Shown piece by piece: positions 1 through 10,380 of a stretch of 64,000 bases of DNA (the first letter of the stretch is position 1; every line of letters begins with the position of its first letter). This DNA is from Setaria digitata. Its lineage: Eukaryota > Nematoda > Chromadorea > Rhabditida > Setariidae. Both the position numbers and the translations under genes were made by a program. Where the stretch lies: the NCBI GenBank assembly GCA_003640385.1, contig RCAB01000289.1:17465-81464 (forward strand). Reading direction: 5' to 3'. The notes beneath the pieces are model-generated. The model did not search any database and was not told where the DNA came from. It was given only the letters and a program-made list of their open reading frames with translations.

Positions 1-299
1 GGAGGTTGCAGCTGGTCTGGATTAGTGCTTGTTCTTGTACTGAATGCACTTAGTATCGGTATTGCGCCGTCACTCTGAAATATCGTTGCATTTCGAAATT
101 TGCGCATCCGTTTCGTTTCAAAGGCTTTTTTTTTTGTTACGTTTTGTAACTTAATAACCTTTTGGTACGGTCTGAGTAGACCTGTAGAAGTGACAATATC
201 GACAGTTGATCTTTCCGAGCTTTGTGACGGCGATGATCTTGTTGATGATGGTAACGGTTCTTCGTTTGATGAATTTTGTGCCGGGATTCCGCCAAGGGT
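1..299 (-). CDS. Partial minus-strand exon(s) of an unidentified Ser-rich protein
   Basis: On the minus strand the sequence is open from a possible acceptor (GGTTTCAG, with AG at 301-300) through 99 codons to the window edge. The first ~47 residues are rich in Ser, Thr, Pro and Glu (for example NSSNEEPLPSSTRSSPSQSS). The middle part is encoded by A-rich DNA and may be a short intron: a donor after Lys at 158-157 (AG|GTTATT) and an acceptor TTTCAG ending at 75 are both in phase 0, giving exons 299-159 and 74-1. I recognise no domain. A plus-strand frame (100-303) overlaps, but it lacks splice context and is probably a shadow. The local base composition is richer in G and C than the following kilobase, which supports coding. 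The 5' part of this gene would lie to the right on the minus strand. Confidence 0.35.
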
Positions 300-465
300 C
301 TGAAACCCTTTTTTTTCAATTTTTCGCATCAAATCTTTCAAAAAATATGCACAGTGTTTGCTGCCGCCGCTTGTAAATAATCATCCAATGTTGGGTCTTA
401 AGTTCATCTGTCATATATGAATTTACCAATTAAATATTAGTTTATTTAGTCTCTTTTCATGAAAC

Positions 466-523
466 ATTTTATTCAAGCGGAAAGAGAGCTCGGTTAAGAG
501 TATTTTATTCAGGCGGAAAGAGA
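466..523. repeat. Direct repeat pair, 22 bp with one mismatch
   Basis: ATTTTATTCAAGCGGAAAGA at 466 recurs as ATTTTATTCAGGCGGAAAGA at 502. Both copies continue with GA, giving 22 bp with a 36-bp period. This is a local duplication of unknown role. Confidence 0.8.
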
Positions 524-1489
524 CTACTTAATTTCGTATCTGAAATGGTCTAATTGGCATTTAGTTATATACATTTGGCTTAGAATATCTTATAATCGAA
601 ACAATTACGAATTTTTTTCGCACCTGATACCTGAGTTTTTGTACCTGATCCGGAAGATATAAATTAATTGTGAGAATTTCTTTACTTAACAACATGGAAA
701 CATTGCTAAAGCAAAGATTTTCCAAATGAAACAATTGCTGTTAGGTATCCGAAAGAAATTAGCGCTGACTCTTTTAGGAAAATGACATTCTCATTACAAC
801 TGCAATTGGGCAACTTTTTTTTAGTGTTTATGTAACTTGGGAACACATTCTTAATGAACATGTCTGCTTACTCCTAATACCGCTAGTTCATCCTAAAACT
901 GCTGTTCAAACGTGCCTTAATATACCGTGCATTATTTCGAAATTTTTTGGAAACAACTGAAATTTTATTTCTTAACGGGTGGGAAAGTGGTAACAAATAA
1001 AGCACCACATTGGCGATGAATACACGGAAATAGGAAGGGAATTTGAAATTCCAAGATGTCCGTAGTGCCTTTTAAACCAGTAAGACGGATGAAGCCATAA
1101 GTGAATTTTATTTTCACTCCGATTGCTATTAGTCACCATAATCATCAAGCTGTTTTGTTGAATAAATGCTGCCAAATCTGTTGAAATCAGACGACATTTG
1201 TTGAGCTATAAGCACTGTTTAACATTAATTGCTTAAACTCTGGTGGGAGCTTAGAAAATTTGAAAGAGGAGTTTTAAGAATATGATTTCGGTGAAATATC
1301 TCTGGAATTCTTCCACCATCAAGTCCATAGAACGCAAGCAGTTTCTGTATGTTAAGATTAAAAGTTTAATAAAATAAATAAATGTAGTGAAATGAGATTT
1401 GTAACAAAAGAAATCGAAATGAGCACATTTCAAAAGGGTTAGTTTGCGGTGGAGCTTTACTGTCATCGGTTGTGTTAGTGAGTAAATGA

Positions 1490-1670
1490 AAGAGCGAAGA
1501 TGAGGGGCACAGGGCAGACAGAGGCAGCTTGACCCTTGACCGCACACTCACACTTCACCAGTACCGCTCGTACCAGTCACCCGACTCAACCCCCTCGACA
1601 AACACCACTCATTCCGTCCCTTTTGCTTTCACCTCCTTTCCTCTTAAGTGTGTGCGGAGGGATCCGTATA
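1490..1670. promoter_or_regulatory. G/C- and pyrimidine-rich block, possible regulatory region
   Basis: This block (GGGGCACAGGGCAGACAGAG, then CA/CC-rich DNA up to TTTCACCTCCTTTCCTC) stands out from flanks that are strongly A/T-rich. It ends at an alternating purine-pyrimidine stretch (TATATATATGCATATGTATA) near 1,665-1,690. No coding frame is convincing. A promoter for the minus-strand gene at the left edge is one possibility. Nothing more specific can be supported. Confidence 0.2.
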
Positions 1671-3760
1671 TATATGCATATGTATATGTGATTGGAAAAA
1701 GTTGAGAACCTTCAAGCAAGCAGTCAACCTTTCTCTCTAAAGATTTTGTACCTGCAACGTGGTAGCAGTTGTGTTAACGAGACAAAGGTCTGAATTGAGG
1801 TGCCTGACAGGAATGATAGTCGAATAAAAGTGTGAGCTGATATGATCTATTACTAGAAAGGTCAGATACGCCCAGTAACCTTGTCGTCATGAGTGGTGAG
1901 GATGGGTAACAGAGGTCATGAACTGTGAGGTCACGGATCGAATGCACTGCGTACCATAGTCGTCTGACCTTGCACATATTTGTTACTTTTTGATACGTCT
2001 TCGACACAGTAACAGTAGTGATAGGTATATCAAGGAATAGAATACCATTAATTGCACACTAACATGAAAAAGGTGTGTGCGGATGGAAGGCGTTTCTGGA
2101 TTTTAGGAAAATGAACAATGACTGTGTCTCACTCATCTCATTTTTGACAGTGGTCAATATTTGTTAAAGGGTTCGAGGAATGGCATAAGACTGAAGTAAA
2201 CGAGCTCATGAGTCACTGTAAGTTTATTGTGCTCGAGAAACGAATATTAAGAGATGCATCGAATGTCAACGAGCAATTTTGTCAAATGAGGCAAAAACCA
2301 GCGGAAAGGGTAAAAAAAGGAATTAAAGGTCAACTGATATTGTGTTCCATCACCTCAAATATTGCATGATAACAGCAGTAAAAAAAGTGCCTTCTTAATG
2401 ACTGAAGTTAACAAAATTGTATAACGACTAAAAAGAATATCGGAACCGATGAAAGACAAGGAGAAAATTTGATTAACAAATACTATCTGTCTAATAGTTC
2501 CATCCTTGCTGTTTCTCTCCACCCAATTCCTCAGATAGCTTAGTTACGAAAATTTCTGATCCTCGGATTTTATTTTGTAAGCTTTAACATAAAGCAAAAT
2601 TTTAGAATGAAATTATCAGGACAGGTCATTTATATAGAAGCAATAATAAAATCTTGATTCTAAGTCAGTAAATGTGCCCTTTCAGTCGAGTGAATCAATT
2701 AGCAGAAAAGCAAACAAGCCTTCAGTCACACAATAAACATTATTTCCTGCATTTTAACTGGTTTTTTTTTTCATTTTAAGGATTTGTCTTGTGATCGTTC
2801 TCTTCTCAAGCAAGTAGGTTTGATTTAAACAAATCCGTAGCACAAGCCTCTGAGGTTCCTGATGAAAGCCGTTAATAGAACCATCCAGAAAGAAATGTAA
2901 GTGTTGGAAAGAAACTCCAAAATAACTTTGACGTTATTGCCTAACCTTTGAAAGACAATTATGATCCGATGAACACAAAGCACGTAGGTCTGCTGCTGGA
3001 TTTTTGGGTGACTAGAATGACATTGCGGTAGTCAAAGAGAAGCAACCACATTAAGCGTTGTTTCCAGGAAAGCTTTGTTGTAAGTTCGAGGTGCGGATGA
3101 ATGATAGATGTCCGAAAAAGGATCAACAAGAAATAACCCTTCCTGTCGTTGATTAGCAACAAATGATGTTGCTAAGAAACACCACCTACGCATCTTTTAA
3201 TAGATGCCATCGTTAGAAGTTTATGAAGAGTAAGGCGCGGTAACATGCTGCAGTAAGGGAGTTCGCCTTTTCAAAAAATTTGAATGCCTCCTTGGTTCAC
3301 AAAACTCTACATCTGCATCTATCCATATCTCTATTCTTCTTAGCTCTTCTTTCCGCAACCCTTGAAAATTGCAAAAAATTTTCCCTGTGAAGAGAGAAGA
3401 GGAGGGGTCGTTACGGTTGATGATATAATGAGCAACACGAATTATTTTTGAAAAATATTTCCATCCTTTGTGTTCCCATAAATCCTTGGCAGAGCATCCA
3501 ATTAGACCTTGAAAGATGAAATAAAAATAAGAGTGGGACTAATATTTGACATAAGACGAATGGTTTGCCACCTGATAGATTTTAGGTTGACTCATCACAA
3601 GAGCATGAAGTATAAATGATAAGATTAATTTGTTTTTAAGAAGAAATAAACAAACTTTTAGGCACCACGACGACGTGATCTCCGCAAGTACGCTCACTGG
3701 AGGAACCACGCAACTATTAAGAACTTCTCTCTGCATCACAAAGTAAACAGATTACGTAGC

Positions 3761-3786
3761 AAACAAACAGACAGACAGACAGACAG

Positions 3787-3817
<31 letters not shown>

Positions 3818-3818
3818 G
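3761..3818. repeat. Compound (GACA)n-(CA)n microsatellite
   Basis: About five GACA units are followed by an uninterrupted CA tract (3,792-3,817). This is a simple sequence repeat, likely polymorphic. Confidence 0.95.
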
Positions 3819-6066
3819 ATTGCTTGATAAGCTGCGATGAAATTTAATTCAGAGACGACAAAACTTTCTCTTGAACAGGAGACAGCCTATTACTCATGAT
3901 ATTCCGCATTCTGATAAAACTGATAGCAATGTACTCATCACGTTATCGACTTTCATCAAAAGAACCACGTATAATTAAAACCACTTTTTCTTACATAGAC
4001 CATTTACTAGCAAAGTAAATGGGCAAACATTAACTACAGATAAAATAATTTAAAATGGTATATCCTAGAATTTCACACAGTTTTTTAACGAAGGTGGATC
4101 AAGCCGATATGTTTACTGAATAAATCTCTTCAAAAGCTTTTTATTAAGAGATTCTGTGTTTACAAATGTTTCAAACTTCTGAAGAAGTTCACAAGGGGAT
4201 TTAGGATAAAGGCTAAAGGTAAAATATTTAGATTGAAATCAGGAGAAACCTCAGTACAGTTGATGGGAGGTACGATAGATATGACAGGTACGAGAGGTCA
4301 AGTGTCAAATCTTCGTCTGAGTTCAAGGACTGATTTTAAAGAAGAACATAGTAACAGGACGCTTCCCCGGGATAGAAAAGAAAGGGCGGGGGACAAACAC
4401 CGAGATGGCCGAGAGCAATACGTTGAAGGACGTCATCAACTATCGAGCTGCAATCATCACGTCTGTTGCAATAAATTTCTCTAACTATATCTTAGATTTC
4501 TTTTTTACTGGAAAAGAATATTGAAATTGCGGAAAGCGAACCTAACTTTCAGGAAAAGTAATTCTGATTCTAACGGTACCTTCAAGCATCTACACTTCAC
4601 GGCAACAGCAGTCATAGACAACTTCAGAAAGTGACATATGTCAGTTACACACTTAGTAATCAATTACCTAAAACCCAAAATTACTGAGAAAGTCTCAGAT
4701 AAATCCTGTATTGGTAGCAGAATTACTTAAACTCTTGAATTATTATAAATATTATTGTGACAGTTAGAAAACTTTATAAAACAATTTTTCGATCTTATTT
4801 GCTTCCCTTCTTAATATTTTCGTTGCAATATGTTGTTGATAACTAACATAAAGAAACTGATGAGCAACAGTTCACTTTCATTTTCATGCAAGTACTGTTA
4901 CGCTCGAGATTTGCATCTTAGAATTATCGAAAATGCTTAAGAAATAAGGACACCTTTTTGACATACGTTATTTGGAGATAAGCCTGAAGAATGATTAAAA
5001 AAAGACTTTATTGTGAAAAGAAGCGCCTAATATCTTCGAGTTCATTCATCAAATATGAATATAAATGTAAGTTTAGAAAAAAATTTCAAGCTTATAACAA
5101 GCCAAGCAAAAAATTTTTCTTTGATGAATAAGAGTTTTTGTAAAGCTCAACTGAGAAAAGTAAAGAGAAATAGAAATGGACAACATCAGTGTAGCTATAG
5201 TTGTTAGGAACTAGTTATGATTACTGAAACAGGTATGTCATAAAACGGCTCTGGTAAGTTCAAATGTTTACAGAGTGCCAGTTCATGAACAGCTGCTACC
5301 TGAAGTGCTTGCGATTCACATGTGTTTATTTGCTACGGATAATTAGGATCGAAATATGAAAACTAGAAAACAGACATCTGATGAAATACAAGCACAAAAA
5401 TCATTTGTTTTAAGAGCCATTTATCACAGGTGTTCTCTCAAATATTGGGATTTGATACCGACTTCGAGTGGTGGAGATGTCCCTTATCTAGAGGAAATAA
5501 CGGATAGTCAAAATTTCCAGGTGATTCTATGGAAAGCATTGAATTTTTTCCTTCCTTATAAAAATACCTTCTTTTCGACAAATTGAAATGATCAGAAAGT
5601 TTCCGGATTTGTACGACTACAAAAATGCTTGCATTAGAAGCTTTTGTATCGAACGAATGCAATATGCAAAGGGAAATGTTGAAATGTATTTCAGCTGAGC
5701 GATACGGAAAAATGCCTACTGCATAAGTATCGGTAGCAGTATTGCATGCACAATACACAATGGGAGTAGTTTGAGTAGTGCGGTCGAGTGCGAAAGTTTT
5801 AAATACAGGTTTTCGGGAAAAACCGTCTGGATATATTCACTTCATAACTTCACTGTTTCGACTCTAGAAGAGAGCCGGTGATCAAACTGCGTCAACCGAT
5901 GTTGCTCATTACGAACATATTAATAAAGATGATTTCATTAACTAGTGTTTAGGAATTATCTCGTGCAGTATGAACAATTCTGAATTTTGAAGTAATAATG
6001 GCATGTCAGCACTTTCAGAAGCAAACAAAAAAAGCCATGTTTTATATTAAATAAGGACAATATTCT

Positions 6067-6088
6067 AAAAAAAAAAAAAAAAAAAAAA
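6067..6088. repeat. Poly-A run of 22
   Basis: Twenty-two consecutive A residues followed by A/G-rich sequence. There is no sign of target-site duplication or of an upstream retrotransposed body, so it is called a plain homopolymer. Confidence 0.9.
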
Positions 6089-7667
6089 CAAGAAAAGAAA
6101 GTAGTTTCTAGGAAAAGGAAATTGATTACTGTGAAGAAAAAAAAGAAGATAAATACATATTTGAGAGAAGTCACCAGCAAGGAAAAATTCTCTTCAATTC
6201 AAAACTTCGAAACTATTCAACTGCTTTCAACCACTTGTCATTTTGACCCTACAGTTTATATTCTCCAAATAATCAAACTTTATACACGTGGAGCGCATAA
6301 AGAGGAAGCGAATGCTTATTTTTACCTGATTGTAGAGGTGAGTCATGTTTGAAACTTAGCAAGCCCCGAAACTGAACTTTCAAGCATTCAGCAGATTCAA
6401 CCCAGTTTGTATTTTGTTCCTGACAACTAGTTCAGTTGTTCACAATTTAACCTAAAAAACATGTACTACTTTCTGGATGTATTTCATATCTCCTACGAAT
6501 CAAAACGGAAAATTCTCCCTATCAAACCTTCTACAACTTAAGGTTTTCCATCTGGTTACGGTGAATGAAGTGGGGTGAAATAGGGAAAATATTTATATAT
6601 GGCTCATTAACTAAATAGCAAGTTATATTTCAGTAAATGTTCTGCAACTTTTTAATAGAAGATTAAATAAACAGTATGAAAATAATAATACTTCAGCAGA
6701 ATTTTGCATGTATCATTTGTAAAGTGCACATTACCTTTTGCAAGAAAAAAATAAAGAAAATCAAAATTGAGATTAGAAATGCTTTCATTGAAATTTTTAA
6801 CGAATATCAAACTAACTCTTCTAAATTGCGCTAAATTACATCATATTAAAATATGTTTAAAAAAGGACCAGTACTGGAAAAAAATTTGAAGACTAGTCCC
6901 TTCCATTTCATTACTTAAAGTTTTATTTTTCCAATATCAGCAGAACACGATAAGACAAGTACTATCTACAGAAGATTTACCATCTCGCTCAATATTGAAA
7001 GCAAATTATCTTTGCTTGCAGCCGTTAGGCTACTTTTTGTCCAAATTCCAGCACATGTTTCGATGACTCCAAGAACAAGCCTGAATTCTCGGGAATCTTT
7101 TCACTGCAGCAGTGCACCATCTAATGGCTGATAGAACCGATTAAAAAACGTCCATTAAAGGGTGCTGCTTACAGCAACATCTGTGATAAATATTTATTGC
7201 AATGTTTGTAATAAATAGAGTAATTAATACCTGTCAAACACGGTTTGGTAAAATAGGCTAACTATTCAATCTATTTTATTTCTCTTTCAAATCACTAACA
7301 CTAACCTAACTCTACCGCTAGCTTCATTTGAAAAAAAGATATCCATTAAAGTTTGTTTATACACACTTTTGCATGTATAATGTGTCATTTTTGGGTAAAG
7401 AAACAAACCATAGAAAAAAGTTCTAACACAAACGAAATATTTGTTTCATAATTATTTTAAACTTATCATCAGTTCGCTATGCTAATTTCTTGGATTAAAT
7501 ATCTTTAAATTTTTTTCAACTTCATCCTCCAGAGATCACCATTCCAGTTCTCCCTAGCTGAAAAAAAGCGAAACAGCTCGCAATGTAAAGCATGTGTGTC
7601 TTTGGCCTTCCCGTTTTTTGCTTTTTATTTCCTTTCCCTCAGTTACTAAGACTACAATAAGCTTTTA

Positions 7668-7693
7668 CAGAAGTTGTTCATTAACAACTTCTG
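7668..7693. repeat. Small perfect palindrome (11-bp arms, 4-nt loop)
   Basis: CAGAAGTTGTT is followed by CATT and then AACAACTTCTG. It lies in gene-poor sequence. Role unknown. Confidence 0.85.
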
Positions 7694-7995
7694 TTCCATG
7701 CTAATTGTGTTTGTTTTTTGCAATTTAAGAATCGCTAACCAGACAGTGCTCATATGTATTTGAACCAAGAATTATTTAATCTTACTTGAATCTTGATATC
7801 TTTCCCGACACTTCACTACGGATCAAGGTAACGAATGTGGATTGTTCATCACCAGACAGTATTACTGTCATGTTACTGAGGTGATGCTTCTGATGACTGA
7901 TATCACTCTGTTATTGTAGCGATGCACTAATACTGATATCAGTCTTCACAAGAGGATCCCATTGCATTTCATTCCCCGTCCCTGGTACATCCATT

Positions 7996-8013
7996 CCCCC
8001 CCACCCCCCGCCC
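7996..8013. other. C-rich block with quadruplex potential on the minus strand
   Basis: Runs of 7, 6 and 3 C are separated by single bases (C7-A-C6-G-C3). On the minus strand this gives enough G runs of three or more to allow a G-quadruplex. It is unusual in this AT-rich setting. Confidence 0.6.
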
Positions 8014-10002
8014 ATCCTTATGCAAACATTTCACGTCAATTTTTTCGTACAGATGAGACGAGAGGAATTATACTTACACTTTAACATTTGTACATTTCTG
8101 CAATATTACTGATATGACAATGATACGATATTCCCTCTCGTTTCCATTCACAGTAGAAGCTTGTTCGGAAATGTCTTGTAACATTAATTATAATAGTAAC
8201 TACACATACACACAGTTGGATAATAGCTCACTTTAGTCTTTTTTTTCAGTTTGTCATTTACAAAAAAGAAATATTTGCCGGGAAAAATAATTTATGTTAG
8301 GACAAATGATGGTGTTTTATTTACGGTTTCATAAAATTTCAGTATCAATTAGCACTTTAAGTAATTCCTAATTACCAAGTTACCTGAAGTGAAGCATTTC
8401 TTTAGAGATGAAATCAGCATTGAGGAATAAAATCATGTCTCCTAAATGTCGTTAGATCCAGTATGGAATATACCAATCAGCTGTTATGAAGACGGATCAG
8501 AATAATCCTTAAACTGTTTCCAGGAAGTTAAGTTACATTTATTCCTGCTAAATTTCAATCTCTAATCAAGACTTGCATAAAGTGAATGGTATGTTCGATC
8601 TCTTTCAGCAGTATTCTAATATAGAAAAAGATATCGCCTTGAAAGGTTCGTCAAAAGCTCATCTGGTTGATGGCCACTAATGCATGACATGGTGGTGCAC
8701 TATTGCGATTTAGAATGAAAAGACCGGTTGCTGCGGGGATGAGAGACAATTTATGAAGATAAAGGATAAATGCAATATTGTGGGAGAAGAAAGTGGAGGA
8801 GGTAGAAGAGGAGAAAGGGAAGAAATATATCTCCGGAACCAATTTTCATTCCAGCCCAAGTCCATATTTTGAATGACGCAAAAAGTATTCCATGACGAGT
8901 GCCACAACTGAAGTTATGAAGAATTAGATGTATGAACTGCTAATAGCAGTCAAAAAGTCGTTGTTGAGGATTGATAATGAAGCGAAAGCTGTGAATTGAA
9001 ATTAATTTCAAAGCAAGAAATTTGACAATACACTTCATTACTTTGTTTCGATAACCTATAAAACGAACAATTAAAAATGGGATGAATTTATGGAATATAA
9101 ATGACATGGCCAAGTCGTGCTTGAAATGTTCGGGTGCTTAGAATATATATATTACAGTTGTTACTAACATAAATTTATTAATTAGCAGAGCATGAACAAT
9201 TGGAAATTAACTGTGACTGATTAGATCAGTATTATAATTAAAAAAAGAGAGAGACTGAGACCGCTTCAACCTTATTTTTATTGCAGGAAATATCATATAT
9301 TCAGGTTTGAAAATATTTTTAAAATTTTTGGAAAACAAATTTGTGGTCGAGTAAATTGGGATTGTGTACTGGAACGTGCGCCATTGCAGCGCTTGAATAC
9401 AGGTTACATGATGCTACTGGATATCACGAAATGATGAAAATGTTTGCTTCAACTTAAATATCAGGTTTAAAAATGTTCTTTAGGGATCGGTTATGCAATA
9501 TTGGAAATGGTTAAAGTAACAAAATCAACCGAGTAAGAGAAGGATAATTAAGGATATTTTGAGCACTACTGAGACATTTATTCAGAAATGAATGAGTGGA
9601 AATGATTAATTTGGAAATAGTTTATAAAATTCCAGCAGTGATCTGTTTATGATCACTATTCGATCTGAACAACTGACGAAGCATTAATGTTCCACAGCTA
9701 TCCTCTTGGCCTCGATGAGCCCAGAGATGCTTTTTGACAGGGAAGTAAAATGAAGGATTTGAAGTGAAATTGACAGGACTGCAATAAAAATGTGTGAAGC
9801 AAACAGAAAGTGCAACTGTGATATGTGTCGGCGCGAAAATAACTTCAAACTACCTTCCGCGTTAGTTCATTAGACGTGTCATAGAAATTCGGAATGATAA
9901 TATTGGCAACAACTGAACTTAGTGACCGTTAAAATGTTGAGGATTAGAGTGAGTTTGGAACAAAAAAGTTTACCAGCATGTTTGAATGTTTCCAAACAGA
10001 TG

Positions 10003-10380
10003 TCAGGCGGCCCGATGTACAAAAGAAGTGACAGTTTTATCGTTTCCGGATTGGTATACAGAACCGTCGTTACTATTATTTGTTGTTGATGTTGTTGTTG
10101 TTGTTGTTGTTCTCGTCGTCGTTGTCGCTGTTGCTGTCGTTGCGGTGGCGTGTGGAGGTAACTGTATGTGGAGGAATATTAGAAGCAATGATGTGTCCGT
10201 TGGGTGGCAGCAGGAGGCAGGAGACGAACTTGACCGTGATGGCAGCCTCGGATGGTCACTGGTCACCGGAGGTACACTGGAATGACGACGCTGAACCGGA
10301 CTGGTCGAAGGGCGTCCCCTCAATGCCCCGCCTTCATTTTCTACCTTTTGAAAACCAGAAACAGAAACAACCACTTTCAT
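10003..10380 (-). CDS. Candidate Ser/Thr-rich open frame, unknown
   Basis: This 125-codon minus-strand frame has a genuine ATG. Residues 20-60 are Ser/Pro/Arg-rich (RRHSSVPPVTSDHPRLPSRS) and contain an Arg-Arg-x-Ser-type basophilic kinase site. A Thr/Ala run follows, encoded by the trinucleotide repeat. No folded domain is recognised. Three plus-strand frames overlap the same DNA, so chance openness in a G/C-rich stretch is a real alternative. If real, it could be a first coding exon of the gene seen at 1-299, which is also Ser-rich. Confidence 0.18.
   Translation of the reverse strand: MKVVVSVSGFQKVENEGGALRGRPSTSPVQRRHSSVPPVTSDHPRLPSRSSSSPASCCHPTDTSLLLIFLHIQLPPHATATTATATTTTRTTTTTTTSTTNNSNDGSVYQSGNDKTVTSFVHRAA
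10080..10150. repeat. Imperfect (GTT/GTC)n trinucleotide repeat
   Basis: A TTG/TGT array decays into TCG and TGC variants. It is responsible for the low-complexity Val, Leu or Thr runs in the overlapping frames. Confidence 0.85.

Larger units (their letters stand above)
300..9979. other. Gene-poor AT-rich sequence
   Basis: I see no exon with recognisable protein similarity on either strand. Open frames are short (mostly under 85 codons), scattered in both orientations and rich in Phe, Leu, Ile and Lys, as expected by chance at this base composition. The stretch contains a near-perfect 22-bp direct repeat, a GACA/CA microsatellite, a poly-A run, a small palindrome and a C-rich block, listed separately. 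A slightly G/C-richer pyrimidine block at about 1,490-1,670 could be regulatory. If the left-edge exon is real, part of this DNA may be its introns. Confidence 0.5.

Noticed and set aside
6067..6088. Poly-A runs as tails of retrotransposed copies
   Set aside because: No gene-like body upstream and no flanking duplication at this or the 29.3-kb run.
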